From contig NZ_JAEMUW010000003.1 in assembly GCF_016598485.1 (NCBI RefSeq), positions 361,044-425,043 on the forward strand: a stretch of DNA of 64,000 nucleotides, given 5' to 3'. Source of the DNA: Micromonospora coerulea (GTDB taxonomy: Bacteria; Actinomycetota; Actinomycetes; Mycobacteriales; Micromonosporaceae). Position 1 is the first letter of the stretch. Every line of letters begins with the position of its first letter. Position numbers and translations under genes: made by a program. Under the pieces are notes generated by a model, which worked only from the letters and a program-made list of their open reading frames with translations, made no database searches and was not told the origin of the DNA. Below are positions 20,008-28,852 of this stretch, piece after piece.

Positions 20008-21093
20008 ATGGTTGAAGACGTGGTGATTCCGGCTGGCGAGCGTTCAGGTGCCACCGGCTCCGGCGGTCGTCGGGGTCCGGAGGGTACGGGTCAGATCGGC
20101 GCGCTCGGCCTGCACCTCGCCGACCCCCGCGTCGAGGCTTCCGTGCTGGGCCTGCTGGACAACGTCGAGGGTGCGCTGCGGGCCAGCGTGGCCAGCGCCG
20201 ACCCGCTCGTGACCGAGGCGGCCCGGCACCTGGTGGAGGCCGGCGGCAAGCGGTTCCGCCCGCTGCTGGTGGCGCTGGGCGCCCAGTTCGGCGACCCGAC
20301 GGGCACGCAGGTCGTACCGGCCGCGGTGGTGATGGAGCTCACCCACCTGGCCACGCTGTACCACGACGACGTGATGGACGAGGCGGCCGTGCGTCGGGGT
20401 GCCCCGAGCGCCAACTCCCGCTGGACGAACTCGGTGGCCATCCTGGTCGGCGACTACCTCTTCGCCCGGGCCGCGGACATCGCGGCCGACCTGGGCCCGG
20501 AGGCGGTACGGCTGCAGGCGCGCACCTTCGCCCGGCTGGTCCACGGCCAGATCGCGGAGACCGTCGGCCCGCGCGGCGGCGAGGACCCGGTGGCTCACTA
20601 CCTGCACGTCATCGCCGAGAAGACCGGTTCGCTGATCGCCACCTCGGCCCGCTTCGGTGGGATGTTCGGCGGGGCGTCGCCGGAGCACATCGAGGCCCTG
20701 GCCGGATACGGCGAGACGATCGGGGTGGCCTTCCAGCTCTCCGACGACCTGCTGGACATCGCCTCCGAGTCGAGGCAGTCCGGTAAGACGCCGGGCACCG
20801 ACCTGCGTGAGGGCGTACCGACCCTGCCGGTGCTCTACGCGCTCGCCGCGGACGACTCGGACGCCGCCTCGGTGCGGCTGCGGGAGATCCTGGCCACCGG
20901 CCCGCTGGTCGACGACGTGCTGCACGCCGAGGCCCTCGGCCTGCTCCGCGAGTCCCCGGCGCTCAAGCGCGCGCGGGAGACCGTCCGCAGCTACGCCGAG
21001 GACGCGAGGACGCGGCTCGGCCCCCTGCCGCAGAGCCCCGCCCGCCGCGCCCTCGAATCCCTCTGCGACTACATCGCCGACCGCACCAGCTGA
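20008..21093 (+). CDS. Polyprenyl diphosphate synthase (menaquinone tail)
   Basis: Trans-isoprenyl diphosphate synthase (361 aa) that elongates allylic diphosphates with isopentenyl diphosphate. The two Mg-binding aspartate motifs are intact: DDVMD (120-124) and DDLLD (246-250), plus GGKRFRPLL and the GTDLREG loop. Small residues before the first motif fit long-chain products, and its place after nuo with menG and MenJ nearby suggests the menaquinone side chain. The ATG at 20008 gives a 35-residue Gly-rich leader; GTG 20023 is an alternative. Confidence 0.9.
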   Translation: MVEDVVIPAGERSGATGSGGRRGPEGTGQIGALGLHLADPRVEASVLGLLDNVEGALRASVASADPLVTEAARHLVEAGGKRFRPLLVALGAQFGDPTGTQVVPAAVVMELTHLATLYHDDVMDEAAVRRGAPSANSRWTNSVAILVGDYLFARAADIAADLGPEAVRLQARTFARLVHGQIAETVGPRGGEDPVAHYLHVIAEKTGSLIATSARFGGMFGGASPEHIEALAGYGETIGVAFQLSDDLLDIASESRQSGKTPGTDLREGVPTLPVLYALAADDSDAASVRLREILATGPLVDDVLHAEALGLLRESPALKRARETVRSYAEDARTRLGPLPQSPARRALESLCDYIADRTS

Positions 21094-21139
21094 CCCGCCC
21101 GGACCCCCGCCCCCAGGGTGAGGCGGCCGGGACCAGGGG

Positions 21140-22324
21140 TCAGGGGTGGGTGAGGAGGCGGCTGCCGGTGAGCATGAGGGTGGCGGCCACCAGCATCGAC
21201 GCCGCCGCGACGCTCCACATGGTGGGGTAGCCGAGGTGGGCGGCGACGGTGCCGAGGCCGAGCGGGCCCAGGCAGCCGCCGGCGTACACGCCGGTCTGGG
21301 TGATCGAGGTGGCGGCGGCCGGGGCCTGCGGATGCAGCTTGACCACCGCGAAGTTCATCAGCCCTGGCCAGGCCCAGCCGAGGCCGAAGCCGAGCACCAC
21401 GCCGGCGACCAGCGGCGCCGGGCCGGCCACGGCGAGCAGGCCCAGCCCGGCGGCCCCGACCACCAGCATCCCGGCGATCAGGGCGACGTGGCCGCGCTCC
21501 CGACGGTCGGCGAGCCAGCCGGCGCCGACCCGGGCGGCCACGCAGACCGCGCTGCCCAGGGTCAGGGTGAGGCCGGCCAGGCCGGGCGAGAGCCCGCGGT
21601 CGGCCGAGGAATCCACCACGAAGGTGCCCAGCGCGTTGGCCGCCGCCGCCGCGAGGGTCGCCGCCAGGCCGACCACCACGAGCGCCCACGTCGCCCGGCC
21701 CGCCCGCGCGGCGGCGGGCCGCGCGGGCCGGGGGCGCTCCTGCGGGGGTACGGCCGGCAGCGCGATCAGCGCGGCCCCGGCGGCCGCCACGAACGCCCAG
21801 CGCCAGCCGGCGGTCAGCGCGATGGTGGGCACCGCCGCGCCGGCCAGCAGCGTGGAAACCGGGATCGCGGCCTGCTTCACCCCGAACGACAGCCCCTGGC
21901 GGTGCGCGGGCACGTGCCGGGCCAGCGCGGCGTTGCTGGCGAGCTGGCCCAGCGCGTTCGCGGCGGCGCTGAGGCCGAGCAGCGCCACCAGCACCGGGTA
22001 CGACCGGGCCAGCGCCGCCACGGCCAGTAGCGACCCGGCGGAGAGCAGGATCCCGGCGCGGGCCACCACGGCCGGGCCGTACCGCTCGACCAGTGCCCCG
22101 GAGGGAACCGAGGCGAGCGCGCTGATCCCGAAGTAGACCGAGACGGCCAGCCCCAGTCCGGCGGGGGAGAAGCCGAGGTCGTCGCCCATCTGCACGGCGA
22201 GCCCGCCGACCAGGAAGACGGGCAGCACGCAGGCGATCGTGGTGGCGGTGGCGCCCGCGCTGGCCCGGACGGTACGGCGGAACGTGGCCGGTGCGGGGTG
22301 GAGTGCGGTGTCGGTCATGGTCAC
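21140..22324 (-). CDS. MFS transporter
   Basis: Major facilitator superfamily permease (394 aa) with 12 predicted transmembrane segments and the cytoplasmic loop-2-type motif (ASVPSGALVERYG). A second RxGxG-like loop (LADRRERGHVAL) starts the second half. Substrate unknown. GTG 22324 and ATG 22318 are both possible starts. It is divergent from an IclR regulator across 148 bases with a possible operator (22410-22435), so it is probably the regulator's target. Confidence 0.85.
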   Translation of the reverse strand: MTMTDTALHPAPATFRRTVRASAGATATTIACVLPVFLVGGLAVQMGDDLGFSPAGLGLAVSVYFGISALASVPSGALVERYGPAVVARAGILLSAGSLLAVAALARSYPVLVALLGLSAAANALGQLASNAALARHVPAHRQGLSFGVKQAAIPVSTLLAGAAVPTIALTAGWRWAFVAAAGAALIALPAVPPQERPRPARPAAARAGRATWALVVVGLAATLAAAAANALGTFVVDSSADRGLSPGLAGLTLTLGSAVCVAARVGAGWLADRRERGHVALIAGMLVVGAAGLGLLAVAGPAPLVAGVVLGFGLGWAWPGLMNFAVVKLHPQAPAAATSITQTGVYAGGCLGPLGLGTVAAHLGYPTMWSVAAASMLVAATLMLTGSRLLTHP

Positions 22325-22409
22325 GCAAACCTACGCCGACCACGTTTTGGCAGCGCATCGTGTCCGTCGGTGCACGGGCTGTGGCCGGTGATCTGGCATC
22401 CTCGATCCG

Positions 22410-22435
22410 AACAGGCATTTCGCACTCGGCCTGTT
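22410..22435. promoter_or_regulatory. Candidate IclR operator
   Basis: AACAGGC and GCCTGTT form a 7-bp inverted repeat separated by 12 bases, in the AT-richer part of the gap between the divergent MFS and IclR genes. Position fits control of both promoters. Confidence 0.35.
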
Positions 22436-22472
22436 TTTCATATGGTGTAAGTCCCCGGCGGCGGAGGTGGTT

Positions 22473-23255
22473 GTGCGCGACCCCTTGGCGGAACCTTCGG
22501 ACCTGATCCGGAGCGTGTCCCGCGCGCTTCGAGTGCTCGAGTCGGTCGGCCGTGCGCCCAAGGGCCTGACCGTGAAGCAGATCGCCCGCCGCTGCGAGCT
22601 GACCGTGGCCACCACCTACCACCTGGTCCGCACCCTGGCGTACGAGGGCTACGTGATCCGCCGGGAGGACGGGACGTACATCGTCGGGCTGGAGGTGGCC
22701 GACCGCTACCGGGAGCTGGTCACCGCGTTCCGCGGGCCGGTCGCGGTCGGCGAGTCGCTGCGCCGGGCGGCCGCCGACACCGGGTACAGCCACTTTCTCG
22801 GGCGCTTCGTGGGCGGGCAGGTGGCCATCACGGCGGTCGCCGAGGGTCCGCGCACGCCGTACCTGGAGGACCTGGTCCCGGGCTTCGACGAGGGCGCCCA
22901 CGCCACCGCGCTCGGCAAGAGCCTGCTCGCCACCCTCACCGCCGAGCAGCGCTTCCGCTATCTGCGCGACTACGGCATGCGCCCGTTCACCAGCGCCACC
23001 CTGACCACCATCGAGAGCTTCGAGGCCGACCTGGCGGCCGGGGACCGCCGCGGCATGCAGCTGGAGCTGGGGCAGTTTCGGCAGGGCGTGGCCTGCGCCG
23101 CGGTGCTGGTCACTCCAGACAAGGACATCGAGCGCCGGGTGGTGCTGGCCTGCGCCCTGCCGGCCAGCGAGATGATGACCTCCGCCCGGGTGATCCGGGC
23201 CAAGCTGCTCACCGTCGCCCGGGCTGTCGCCGACGGCATCGCCGCCGACGCCTGA
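22473..23255 (+). CDS. IclR family transcriptional regulator
   Basis: A 260-residue regulator with an N-terminal winged helix (about 25-85, with the recognition region LTVKQIARRCELTVATTYH) and a C-terminal effector domain (about 90-250) containing the DEGAHATALGKSLLA segment typical of IclR. GTG 22473 was preferred for its distance from GGAGGT; GTG 22467 is two codons longer but overlaps that site. Probably regulates the adjacent divergent MFS gene. Effector unknown. Confidence 0.88.
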   Translation: MRDPLAEPSDLIRSVSRALRVLESVGRAPKGLTVKQIARRCELTVATTYHLVRTLAYEGYVIRREDGTYIVGLEVADRYRELVTAFRGPVAVGESLRRAAADTGYSHFLGRFVGGQVAITAVAEGPRTPYLEDLVPGFDEGAHATALGKSLLATLTAEQRFRYLRDYGMRPFTSATLTTIESFEADLAAGDRRGMQLELGQFRQGVACAAVLVTPDKDIERRVVLACALPASEMMTSARVIRAKLLTVARAVADGIAADA

Positions 23256-23383
23256 CCCGCACGACAAAGGGCCCCCGCCGTGCCGGATCGCCCGCGCGTA
23301 CCCGGCGGACGCTGCCAGGGCCCGGTGAGCTGGCGCCGGCCCGAGGGTGGACCGAACGTGAACACCTCCGGCGCGAGCTGCGG

Positions 23384-23411
23384 TGAACCGATCGGGGTCA
23401 CCGCACGTATT
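23384..23411 (+). promoter_or_regulatory. SigL-type ECF promoter in front of the sigma factor
   Basis: TGAACC, a 16-base spacer and CGTATT match the mycobacterial SigL promoter pattern (TGAACC-N16/17-CGTG-like). It ends 40 bases before the sigma factor GTG, as expected for autoregulation. Confidence 0.55.
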
Positions 23412-23451
23412 CACGGGCGAACGCATCGCCGGACTCGCCGCCGGAATCGAG

Positions 23452-23976
23452 GTGACCGCCATCAGTGACCACGACGCCCAACTGCTGCGCGCCCTGCACG
23501 ACGAGCACGCCGACGCGCTCTTCGCGCACGCTCTGCGGCTGGTCAACGGCGACCGGACCCGGGCGGAGGACCTGGTGCAGGAGACGCTGCTGCGGGCCTG
23601 GCGGCACCCGGAGTCGCTCGACCCCCGGCGTGGCTCGGTCCGGGCCTGGCTCTTCACCACCGCCCGGAACCTCGCGATCGACGCCTGGCGGCGCCGGTCC
23701 ACCCGGGTGGGCGAGGTCTACACCGACGAGTTGCCCGAACCGCCCGAGACCGTCGACGAAGCGGAGCGCGCGGTGGAGGCCTGGACCGTGGCCGAGGCGC
23801 TGAACCGGCTCAGCCCGACCCACCGGGAGGTGCTGGTCGAGTGCTTCTACCAGGGGCGGTCGGTGGCCGAGGCCGCCGCCCGACTCGGCGTACCACCGGG
23901 CACGGTGAAGTCGCGGACGCACTACGCGCTGCGCTCACTACGGTTGGTGCTGGCCGAGATGGGGGTGACCGGATGA
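23452..23976 (+). CDS. ECF RNA polymerase sigma factor, SigL-like
   Basis: Extracytoplasmic-function sigma factor of 174 aa. Region 2 (RAEDLVQETLLRAWRH, binding -10) and region 4 (LSPTHREVLVECFYQG then AEAAARLGVPPGTVKSR, binding -35) are both present with no extra C-terminal domain. The next gene overlaps its stop and encodes a ZAS-type anti-sigma factor, the arrangement of mycobacterial sigL-rslA. The GTG at 23452 is the best start; the longer frame from 23383 would start inside the predicted promoter. The true signal it responds to is not evident; the MTB counterpart acts in envelope and redox processes. Confidence 0.88.
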   Translation: MTAISDHDAQLLRALHDEHADALFAHALRLVNGDRTRAEDLVQETLLRAWRHPESLDPRRGSVRAWLFTTARNLAIDAWRRRSTRVGEVYTDELPEPPETVDEAERAVEAWTVAEALNRLSPTHREVLVECFYQGRSVAEAAARLGVPPGTVKSRTHYALRSLRLVLAEMGVTG

Positions 23977-24659
23977 CCCGCTGCGAGTTCGCGCACGACG
24001 ACGGCGCGTACGTGCTGGGCGCCCTTGCCCCCGCGGACCGGGCCGCCTACGAGCGGCACCTGGCCGGCTGCGCGGCCTGCCGGGAGGCGGTCGCCGAGAT
24101 CGCCGTGCTGCCCGGCCTGCTGGGCCGGCTCGACCCGGCCGGGCTGGAGCAGTTCCTGCCGTCCGCGTCGGAGACCTCCCGGGTGCCCGCGCTGCTCGAC
24201 GCCGCGCGGGAGCGCCGGCGCCGCGAGCGGTTCCGGTCCGGCCGGCGGTACGCCCTGACCGCCCTGGCCGCCGCCGTGCTCGCCGTGCTGGCGGGCGTCG
24301 GGGTGACCCTGGTCCGCCCGGCCGACGATCCGCCGCCGCAGGTGCCGCTGGTGGCCATGCGCCCGGTCGCCGGCGCCGTCCCGGTGCACGCCGAGATCGG
24401 GCTGCACGGCACCGACTGGGGCACCGAGGTCACCATGCACTGCGGGTACGACCGGCGGGCCGGGCACCGCGAGGCGTACACCTTCCGGCTGGTGGCGCAC
24501 GGCCCGGACGGCGCGACGGAGCAGGTGGGCTCCTGGCTGGCCGCCCCCGGCGACGACGTCAGATTCACCGGCGTCACCCACTTCACCAAGGGTGAACTAG
24601 TCCGCCTGGAACTCCTCCGCGCCGACGACACCCCCGTCCTCGCCTACGACACCCGCTAA
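23973..24659 (+). CDS. Zinc-containing anti-sigma factor, RslA-like
   Basis: A 228-residue membrane-anchored anti-sigma factor. The N-terminal ZAS motif HxxxCxxC is at His29-Cys33-Cys36, a single transmembrane helix spans about 93-114, and an extracellular domain of about 110 residues follows. It is expected to hold the ECF sigma factor inactive until a redox or envelope signal disturbs the zinc site. ATG overlaps the sigma stop by four bases, so the pair is co-translated. Confidence 0.88.
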   Translation: MTRCEFAHDDGAYVLGALAPADRAAYERHLAGCAACREAVAEIAVLPGLLGRLDPAGLEQFLPSASETSRVPALLDAARERRRRERFRSGRRYALTALAAAVLAVLAGVGVTLVRPADDPPPQVPLVAMRPVAGAVPVHAEIGLHGTDWGTEVTMHCGYDRRAGHREAYTFRLVAHGPDGATEQVGSWLAAPGDDVRFTGVTHFTKGELVRLELLRADDTPVLAYDTR

Positions 24660-24717
24660 CCCCCCACCCCCACCCCCCACCCCCACCCCCCACCCCCACC
24701 CCCACCCCCACCCCCGC
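24660..24717. repeat. C5-6A low-complexity tract
   Basis: About nine head-to-tail units of CCCCCA/CCCCCCA directly after the anti-sigma stop. The minus strand is a run of G5-6 blocks able to form G-quadruplexes. It lies between convergent genes. Confidence 0.8.
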
Positions 24718-24723
24718 TTCCGC

Positions 24724-24790
24724 GATCTTGCAGTTGGTGCCCCGGCAAACCGGGCATTCCCCCCGTTCGACGGGCCCGAACTGCAAGATC
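24724..24790. repeat. Three-armed inverted repeat between convergent genes
   Basis: GATCTTGCAGTT (24724-24735) and its exact complement (24779-24790) enclose two smaller hairpins: a 7-bp stem with one bulge and a caaa loop (24738-24756) and a 5-bp stem with a tcg loop (24762-24774). The whole could fold as a three-way junction or cruciform. It may end both converging transcripts or be one copy of a dispersed repeat family; only one copy is visible here. Confidence 0.7.
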
Positions 24791-24797
24791 GGCGGGC

Positions 24798-25736
24798 TCA
24801 GGGGGCGGTGGGGGTGGCGGTCTGGGGCTCGGTGCGGGTGCGGGTGCGGGTGCGGGTGTGGGATTGGTGGGCTTGGTGGAGGGCGTCGACGGTGAAGACG
24901 ATCAGGGCGAGCCAGACCAGGGCGAAGCCGGCGAGACGGGCCGGGGGCATGGGCTCGTGGAAGATCAGCACCCCGCAGCCGAGCTGGAGGATCGGCGCGA
25001 GGTACTGGAGCATGCCCAGCCCGGACAGCGGCAGCCGGTTCGCCGCGCCGGCGAAGAGCAGCAGCGGGATTGCGGTGGCCGCTCCGGCCAGCACCAGCAG
25101 CACGGTGTGCCCCGTCGAGAGGTGCCCGAACGTCGACTCGCCACGCCAGCTGAGATACCCGAGGTACGCCAGCGCGGGCAGCGCCAGCACCGCCGACTCG
25201 ACGAAGAGCCCCTCCGCGGCCGGCAGCCCGAGCCGCTTCTTGACAAACCCGTACCCGGCGAAGCTGAAGGCCAGGGTCAGCGCCAGGTAGGGCAGCCGGC
25301 CATAGTCGACGGTGAGCACGGCCACCGCGAGCGCGCCGACGCCCAGCGCGGCCCACTGGGCCGGACGCAGCCGCTCCCGCAGCACGAAGACCCCGAGCAG
25401 CACCACGACGAGCGGGTTGATGAAGTAGCCGAGGGCGGTCTCCACCACCCGGTCGGAGTTCACCCCGTAGATGTAGGTGCCCCAGTTGACCGCGATCAGC
25501 GCCGCGGCGGCGGCGATGCCGGCCAGGGCCCGGGGCCGGCGCAGCAGCGCCCGCAGGAAGCCGACGTTGCGCATGGCGGCGAGCAGCAGCGCCACGAAGG
25601 CCACCGACCAGACGATCCGGTGGGCGAGGATCTCCACCGGCCCGGCCGGGCGCAGCAGCTTCAGGTAGATCGGGAAGAAACCCCAGAGCAGGTACGCGCC
25701 GAGCCCGTACAGGTAGCCGAGGCGGATCGGATTCAC
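24798..25736 (-). CDS. rarD: EamA family transporter RarD
   Basis: Drug/metabolite transporter superfamily protein (312 aa) with ten predicted transmembrane helices in two EamA halves. The opening GYLYGLGAYLLWGFFPIYLK and IVWSVAF are typical of RarD, named for chloramphenicol sensitivity; the natural substrate is unclear. The end is a low-complexity HTRTRTRTR-like run encoded by a GGGTGC repeat. GTG 25736 follows GGTGGAGG and overlaps the upstream GNAT stop by four bases. Confidence 0.85.
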   Translation of the reverse strand: MNPIRLGYLYGLGAYLLWGFFPIYLKLLRPAGPVEILAHRIVWSVAFVALLLAAMRNVGFLRALLRRPRALAGIAAAAALIAVNWGTYIYGVNSDRVVETALGYFINPLVVVLLGVFVLRERLRPAQWAALGVGALAVAVLTVDYGRLPYLALTLAFSFAGYGFVKKRLGLPAAEGLFVESAVLALPALAYLGYLSWRGESTFGHLSTGHTVLLVLAGAATAIPLLLFAGAANRLPLSGLGMLQYLAPILQLGCGVLIFHEPMPPARLAGFALVWLALIVFTVDALHQAHQSHTRTRTRTRTEPQTATPTAP

Positions 25737-26221
25737 GCCTCCACCGTAAGTGGCGAAGGGCCCTGCTGATCCTTTCCGGTGACCTGGGTCACCCGTTGGT
25801 CGAGCTGCATCCACCGACCCGGATCCACCGGGGCGAAGCCGACCCTGGCGTACACCCCGTGGGCGTCCGCGGTGGCCAGCACGATCCGGCGTACGCCCAG
25901 CTCGGCCAGGTGGTCGCGGACCGCGCCGGCCAGCCAGGTGCCGAGCCCGCGACCGCGCGCCGCAGGGTCGACGTAGACGTCGCAGAGCCAGGCGAAGGTG
26001 GCCCGGTCGGTGACCACCCGGGCCACCGCCACCTGCCGGCCGTCCCCCGGCCGGTAGATGCCGAACCCGATCGAGCCGGCGAAGGCGCGCACCACCGTCT
26101 CCCGGTCCCGCCCGAGCGCCCAGTACGCATCGGTGGAGAGCCACCGGTGCACGCGGTCGAGGTCGAGCCGGTCGGGGTCGGTGCTGAGCTGGTAGCCGTC
26201 GGCGCGGGTCAGGGTGAACAC
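25733..26221 (-). CDS. GNAT family N-acetyltransferase
   Basis: A 162-residue acetyltransferase with the acetyl-CoA binding motif RGRGLG in the segment VDPAARGRGLGTWL (motif A) and a C-terminal GVYARVGF motif B. The N-terminal DRVHRWLSTDAYWALGR segment matches the subgroup often annotated as general GNAT with unknown amine substrate. GTG 26221 gives the usual family start; a longer frame from 26275 lies over a terminator. Coupled to rarD. Confidence 0.85.
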   Translation of the reverse strand: MFTLTRADGYQLSTDPDRLDLDRVHRWLSTDAYWALGRDRETVVRAFAGSIGFGIYRPGDGRQVAVARVVTDRATFAWLCDVYVDPAARGRGLGTWLAGAVRDHLAELGVRRIVLATADAHGVYARVGFAPVDPGRWMQLDQRVTQVTGKDQQGPSPLTVEA

Positions 26222-26263
26222 CCCGTCGACCCTAGCCGCGGGCCGACCCGGGCCCACCAGCCA

Positions 26264-26298
26264 ATTCCCGCCCACTGGTCTGGCCGGTGGGCGGGAAT
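26264..26298 (-). terminator. Terminator after the holin-like gene
   Basis: A 15-bp stem (with one G-T pair) starting ATTCCCGCCCAC and a 5-base loop, just downstream of the minus-strand holin-like gene and before the GNAT gene. Confidence 0.65.
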
Positions 26299-26314
26299 CG
26301 GAGGCGTAGGACGG

Positions 26315-26701
26315 TCAGTCGCGGTCGAGGACGGCGCCGAGGATCCATGTGACGATGCCGACGAAGAGCGCGCCGAGCACCGCCCCCGGCCAGAAGTCGT
26401 CCACGTGGAACGGCAGGCCGGCCTGATCGGCGATCCAACTGGTGAGCAGGAAGAGCAGCCCGTTGACCACCAGCGCGATCAGGCCCAGGGTGAACAGGTA
26501 GAAGCCGCAGCCGACGGTCTTGATGATCGGCTGAAGCACCGCGTTGACCACGCCGAAGATCACCGCGACCAACACCAGCGTGGTCACCGTCTCGGTGACC
26601 GAGTCCGAGTCCAGCGTGATGCCCGGAATGAGCAGGGTGGCCAGCCAGAAGGCCACCGCCGTCGAGGCGAGCCGGATCAGAAGACCCTTCAGGAAATCCA
26701 T
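26315..26701 (-). CDS. Phage holin family (PF04020-type) membrane protein
   Basis: A 128-residue protein with four hydrophobic segments (about 5-27, 38-60, 66-90, 103-124) and the family-like FGVVNAVLQPIIKTVG stretch. The family is common on actinobacterial chromosomes outside prophages and usually has no known lytic role, so holin is a family name rather than a function. It stands alone between terminators. Confidence 0.8.
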   Translation of the reverse strand: MDFLKGLLIRLASTAVAFWLATLLIPGITLDSDSVTETVTTLVLVAVIFGVVNAVLQPIIKTVGCGFYLFTLGLIALVVNGLLFLLTSWIADQAGLPFHVDDFWPGAVLGALFVGIVTWILGAVLDRD

Positions 26702-26780
26702 GGCCGGGATCGTGCCACGGACCGTCCACCGGCGGAACCCGGAAGATCGGCGGATCCACGCCGGTGCCGGCCGGGCGGGC

Positions 26781-28622
26781 TCAGCGGCGCGCGGGCCGAC
26801 CGACCAGTTGCGACTCGATCGGCGTCGGGGAGAGCAGCGCCCAGCGCAGGGCCCGCCGGTTGACCACCGCGACCATGTCGTCCCGGATCCGGGTCAGCCA
26901 CTCCGCCGAGCCGCCCAGGCCCAGGGCGCTGCCGGCCAGGGCCGCCTCGCCCGGGTCCAGCGGTTGCAGGATCGCCAGATCGGCGCGGGCCAGCACGTCC
27001 ACGTCCACCGGGGTGAGCTCGTCCCGCACCACCAGGGTGGACCGCCAGGCTCCGTCCGCCCCGGCGCCGTCCGGCGCCGCCCCGGTGTCGACCACGAGCA
27101 GCAGCGGCCGCATCGGTGACCCGGGTGCGCCGCCGACCGGCCGTCCGGGGGGGATCAGCGGGACCGCGCCGCCGGGCGTGCCGACGCCGCGGACGAAGGG
27201 CTCCCAGGTGCGCGGTCGGGTGGTCTGCACGGCCACCCGGGCGCCCAGGGCCAGCGCGCGCAGGACGAGCAGCTGCGCGGCCCGTACGCCGCCGACGAGC
27301 AGCAGTCGGGTCGGCTCGGGGCGGAACAGCCGGACGGTGACCGCCGCGCCGTGCCGGTTCGCGCCCACCATCAGCCCGGCCTCGCCGAGGGGCAGCTCCA
27401 GCGCGTCCAGCGCGGCCGGGGCCGCCCCGGCGATCGGGTCGCGGGCCGGCGCCGACGCCAGCGGCAGGGTGCCGGCCAGCCCGGCCAACTGCTCGCCGTC
27501 GAGCCGGCGGACCTCGCCGCCCAGGTCGGCCACCAGCCGGCGCAGCGCCCGGTCGGCCACCGCCAGCTCCGCGGCCGTCCCGGCGGTCAGCCGTACGGTC
27601 AGGTCCGCCGGCACCGGCGCGGCGTCGGCGGCAGGGCGCGGCCCGACGCAGAGCGCGACGGTGGTGGCGGTGGCCGGAAGCGCCAGCAGCCGGGGCACCA
27701 GCCGCCGCGCGGCGTCGGAGCGCGGATCCGGCCAGTGCCGCAGCCGGTACGCCACCTGGCGCAGCCCGCCGGCCGACACCGCCGGCCAGGACTCGCGGAT
27801 CGGCGCGTCACTGTCGTGGTGGGCCAGCTCGGCGATCACCCGCAGCGCGGCCGGCGTACCCAGCGGGCGGCCGGTCAGCGGGCCGAGCCGGCGGATGATC
27901 CGCCGGACCGTGCCGGAGAGGGCGCGGCGCAGCTCCTCGTCCGACCAGCCGTCCGCGCGCAGCACCCGGACGGCGAGCACCGCCCGCTCCCGTCCCGCCA
28001 GCCGCCCGTCGGTGAGCTGGCGGTACGACGTGCCGGCGGTGCCCGCGCCGGTGCCCGGTGCCGGGGCGGGTGCCGCGGCGAGCAGCAACTGGATCCGGAT
28101 CGGAGGGCTCTCCTTGCCCGAAGCCGGCAGCAGCGCCAGCGGCGGGGGCAGCATCCGCTGACCGTCGCCGAGCAGGTCGCCCGGATCACCGATCTCCAGC
28201 AGCGCGGTCAGCCCGTCGGCGTCGTCGATCACGGCGGCCGGACCACCGGCCAGCTCGGCCGCGCGCACGCCCGCGCCGGGGGCCACCAGCTCGATGAGCG
28301 CGGCCGGTCCGGCGGCCGGGGCGAGCGCCCGCCGCCGGGTGAGGTACGCCAGGCCGACGGCCAGCCATTCGAAGAGCCAGCGGCCGCGGAACCGCACCCA
28401 GGCGGCGGAGAGCAGCAGGGCGGCCAGCAGCAGGGCGGCGGCGGTCACCACCACGCCCCGGCCGACGGCGGCGACCAGGGCCGCAGCGGCGAGCTGGGTC
28501 GCCACCACCTGGCCGGCTCGCAGGCCCGCCGTCGCCCGACCCCCGACCGCCGTCCATCGTGGTGTTCGGGGTGGGCGGACCGCCGTCGGGACCGGGGCTG
28601 CGGTCCTGGTTGCCGTCACCAC
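26781..28622 (-). CDS. eccE: Type VII secretion protein EccE
   Basis: A 613-residue ESX membrane component that sits at the edge of the EccB-E pore complex. Two close transmembrane helices (about 40-85) are followed by a long cytosolic domain rich in Ala/Arg/Gly, the EccE layout. Identification rests on this layout and the adjacent divergent WXG100 pair. GTG 28622 follows GGAGGAGG; GTG 28619 is one codon shorter. EccB, EccC and EccD are not near it. Confidence 0.75.
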   Translation of the reverse strand: MVTATRTAAPVPTAVRPPRTPRWTAVGGRATAGLRAGQVVATQLAAAALVAAVGRGVVVTAAALLLAALLLSAAWVRFRGRWLFEWLAVGLAYLTRRRALAPAAGPAALIELVAPGAGVRAAELAGGPAAVIDDADGLTALLEIGDPGDLLGDGQRMLPPPLALLPASGKESPPIRIQLLLAAAPAPAPGTGAGTAGTSYRQLTDGRLAGRERAVLAVRVLRADGWSDEELRRALSGTVRRIIRRLGPLTGRPLGTPAALRVIAELAHHDSDAPIRESWPAVSAGGLRQVAYRLRHWPDPRSDAARRLVPRLLALPATATTVALCVGPRPAADAAPVPADLTVRLTAGTAAELAVADRALRRLVADLGGEVRRLDGEQLAGLAGTLPLASAPARDPIAGAAPAALDALELPLGEAGLMVGANRHGAAVTVRLFRPEPTRLLLVGGVRAAQLLVLRALALGARVAVQTTRPRTWEPFVRGVGTPGGAVPLIPPGRPVGGAPGSPMRPLLLVVDTGAAPDGAGADGAWRSTLVVRDELTPVDVDVLARADLAILQPLDPGEAALAGSALGLGGSAEWLTRIRDDMVAVVNRRALRWALLSPTPIESQLVGRPARR

Positions 28623-28852
28623 GCCTCCTCCGCCGATCCTCGGGTGACGATGGCGTGGCTCATCGTAAGGGTTCCCGGTGGCGGTCGTCGTCCACAGGGG
28701 ATGCCGAGGGGGTAGCAGAACCGGACTCGGGCGGCTACCGTCAGCGACGAGTTCCGTCGAGCGCGCAGCCGATCCGCCCCACGACGCCGGCCCCGCGCCA
28801 CGGATCGTCCACGATGGTCGCTTCCGCGACCAGCCACGACCGAGGAGGCGAG

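Noticed and set aside
24797..24860. GGGTGC repeat as a separate repeat element
   Set aside because: It encodes the low-complexity C-terminus of RarD, so it is explained as coding sequence.
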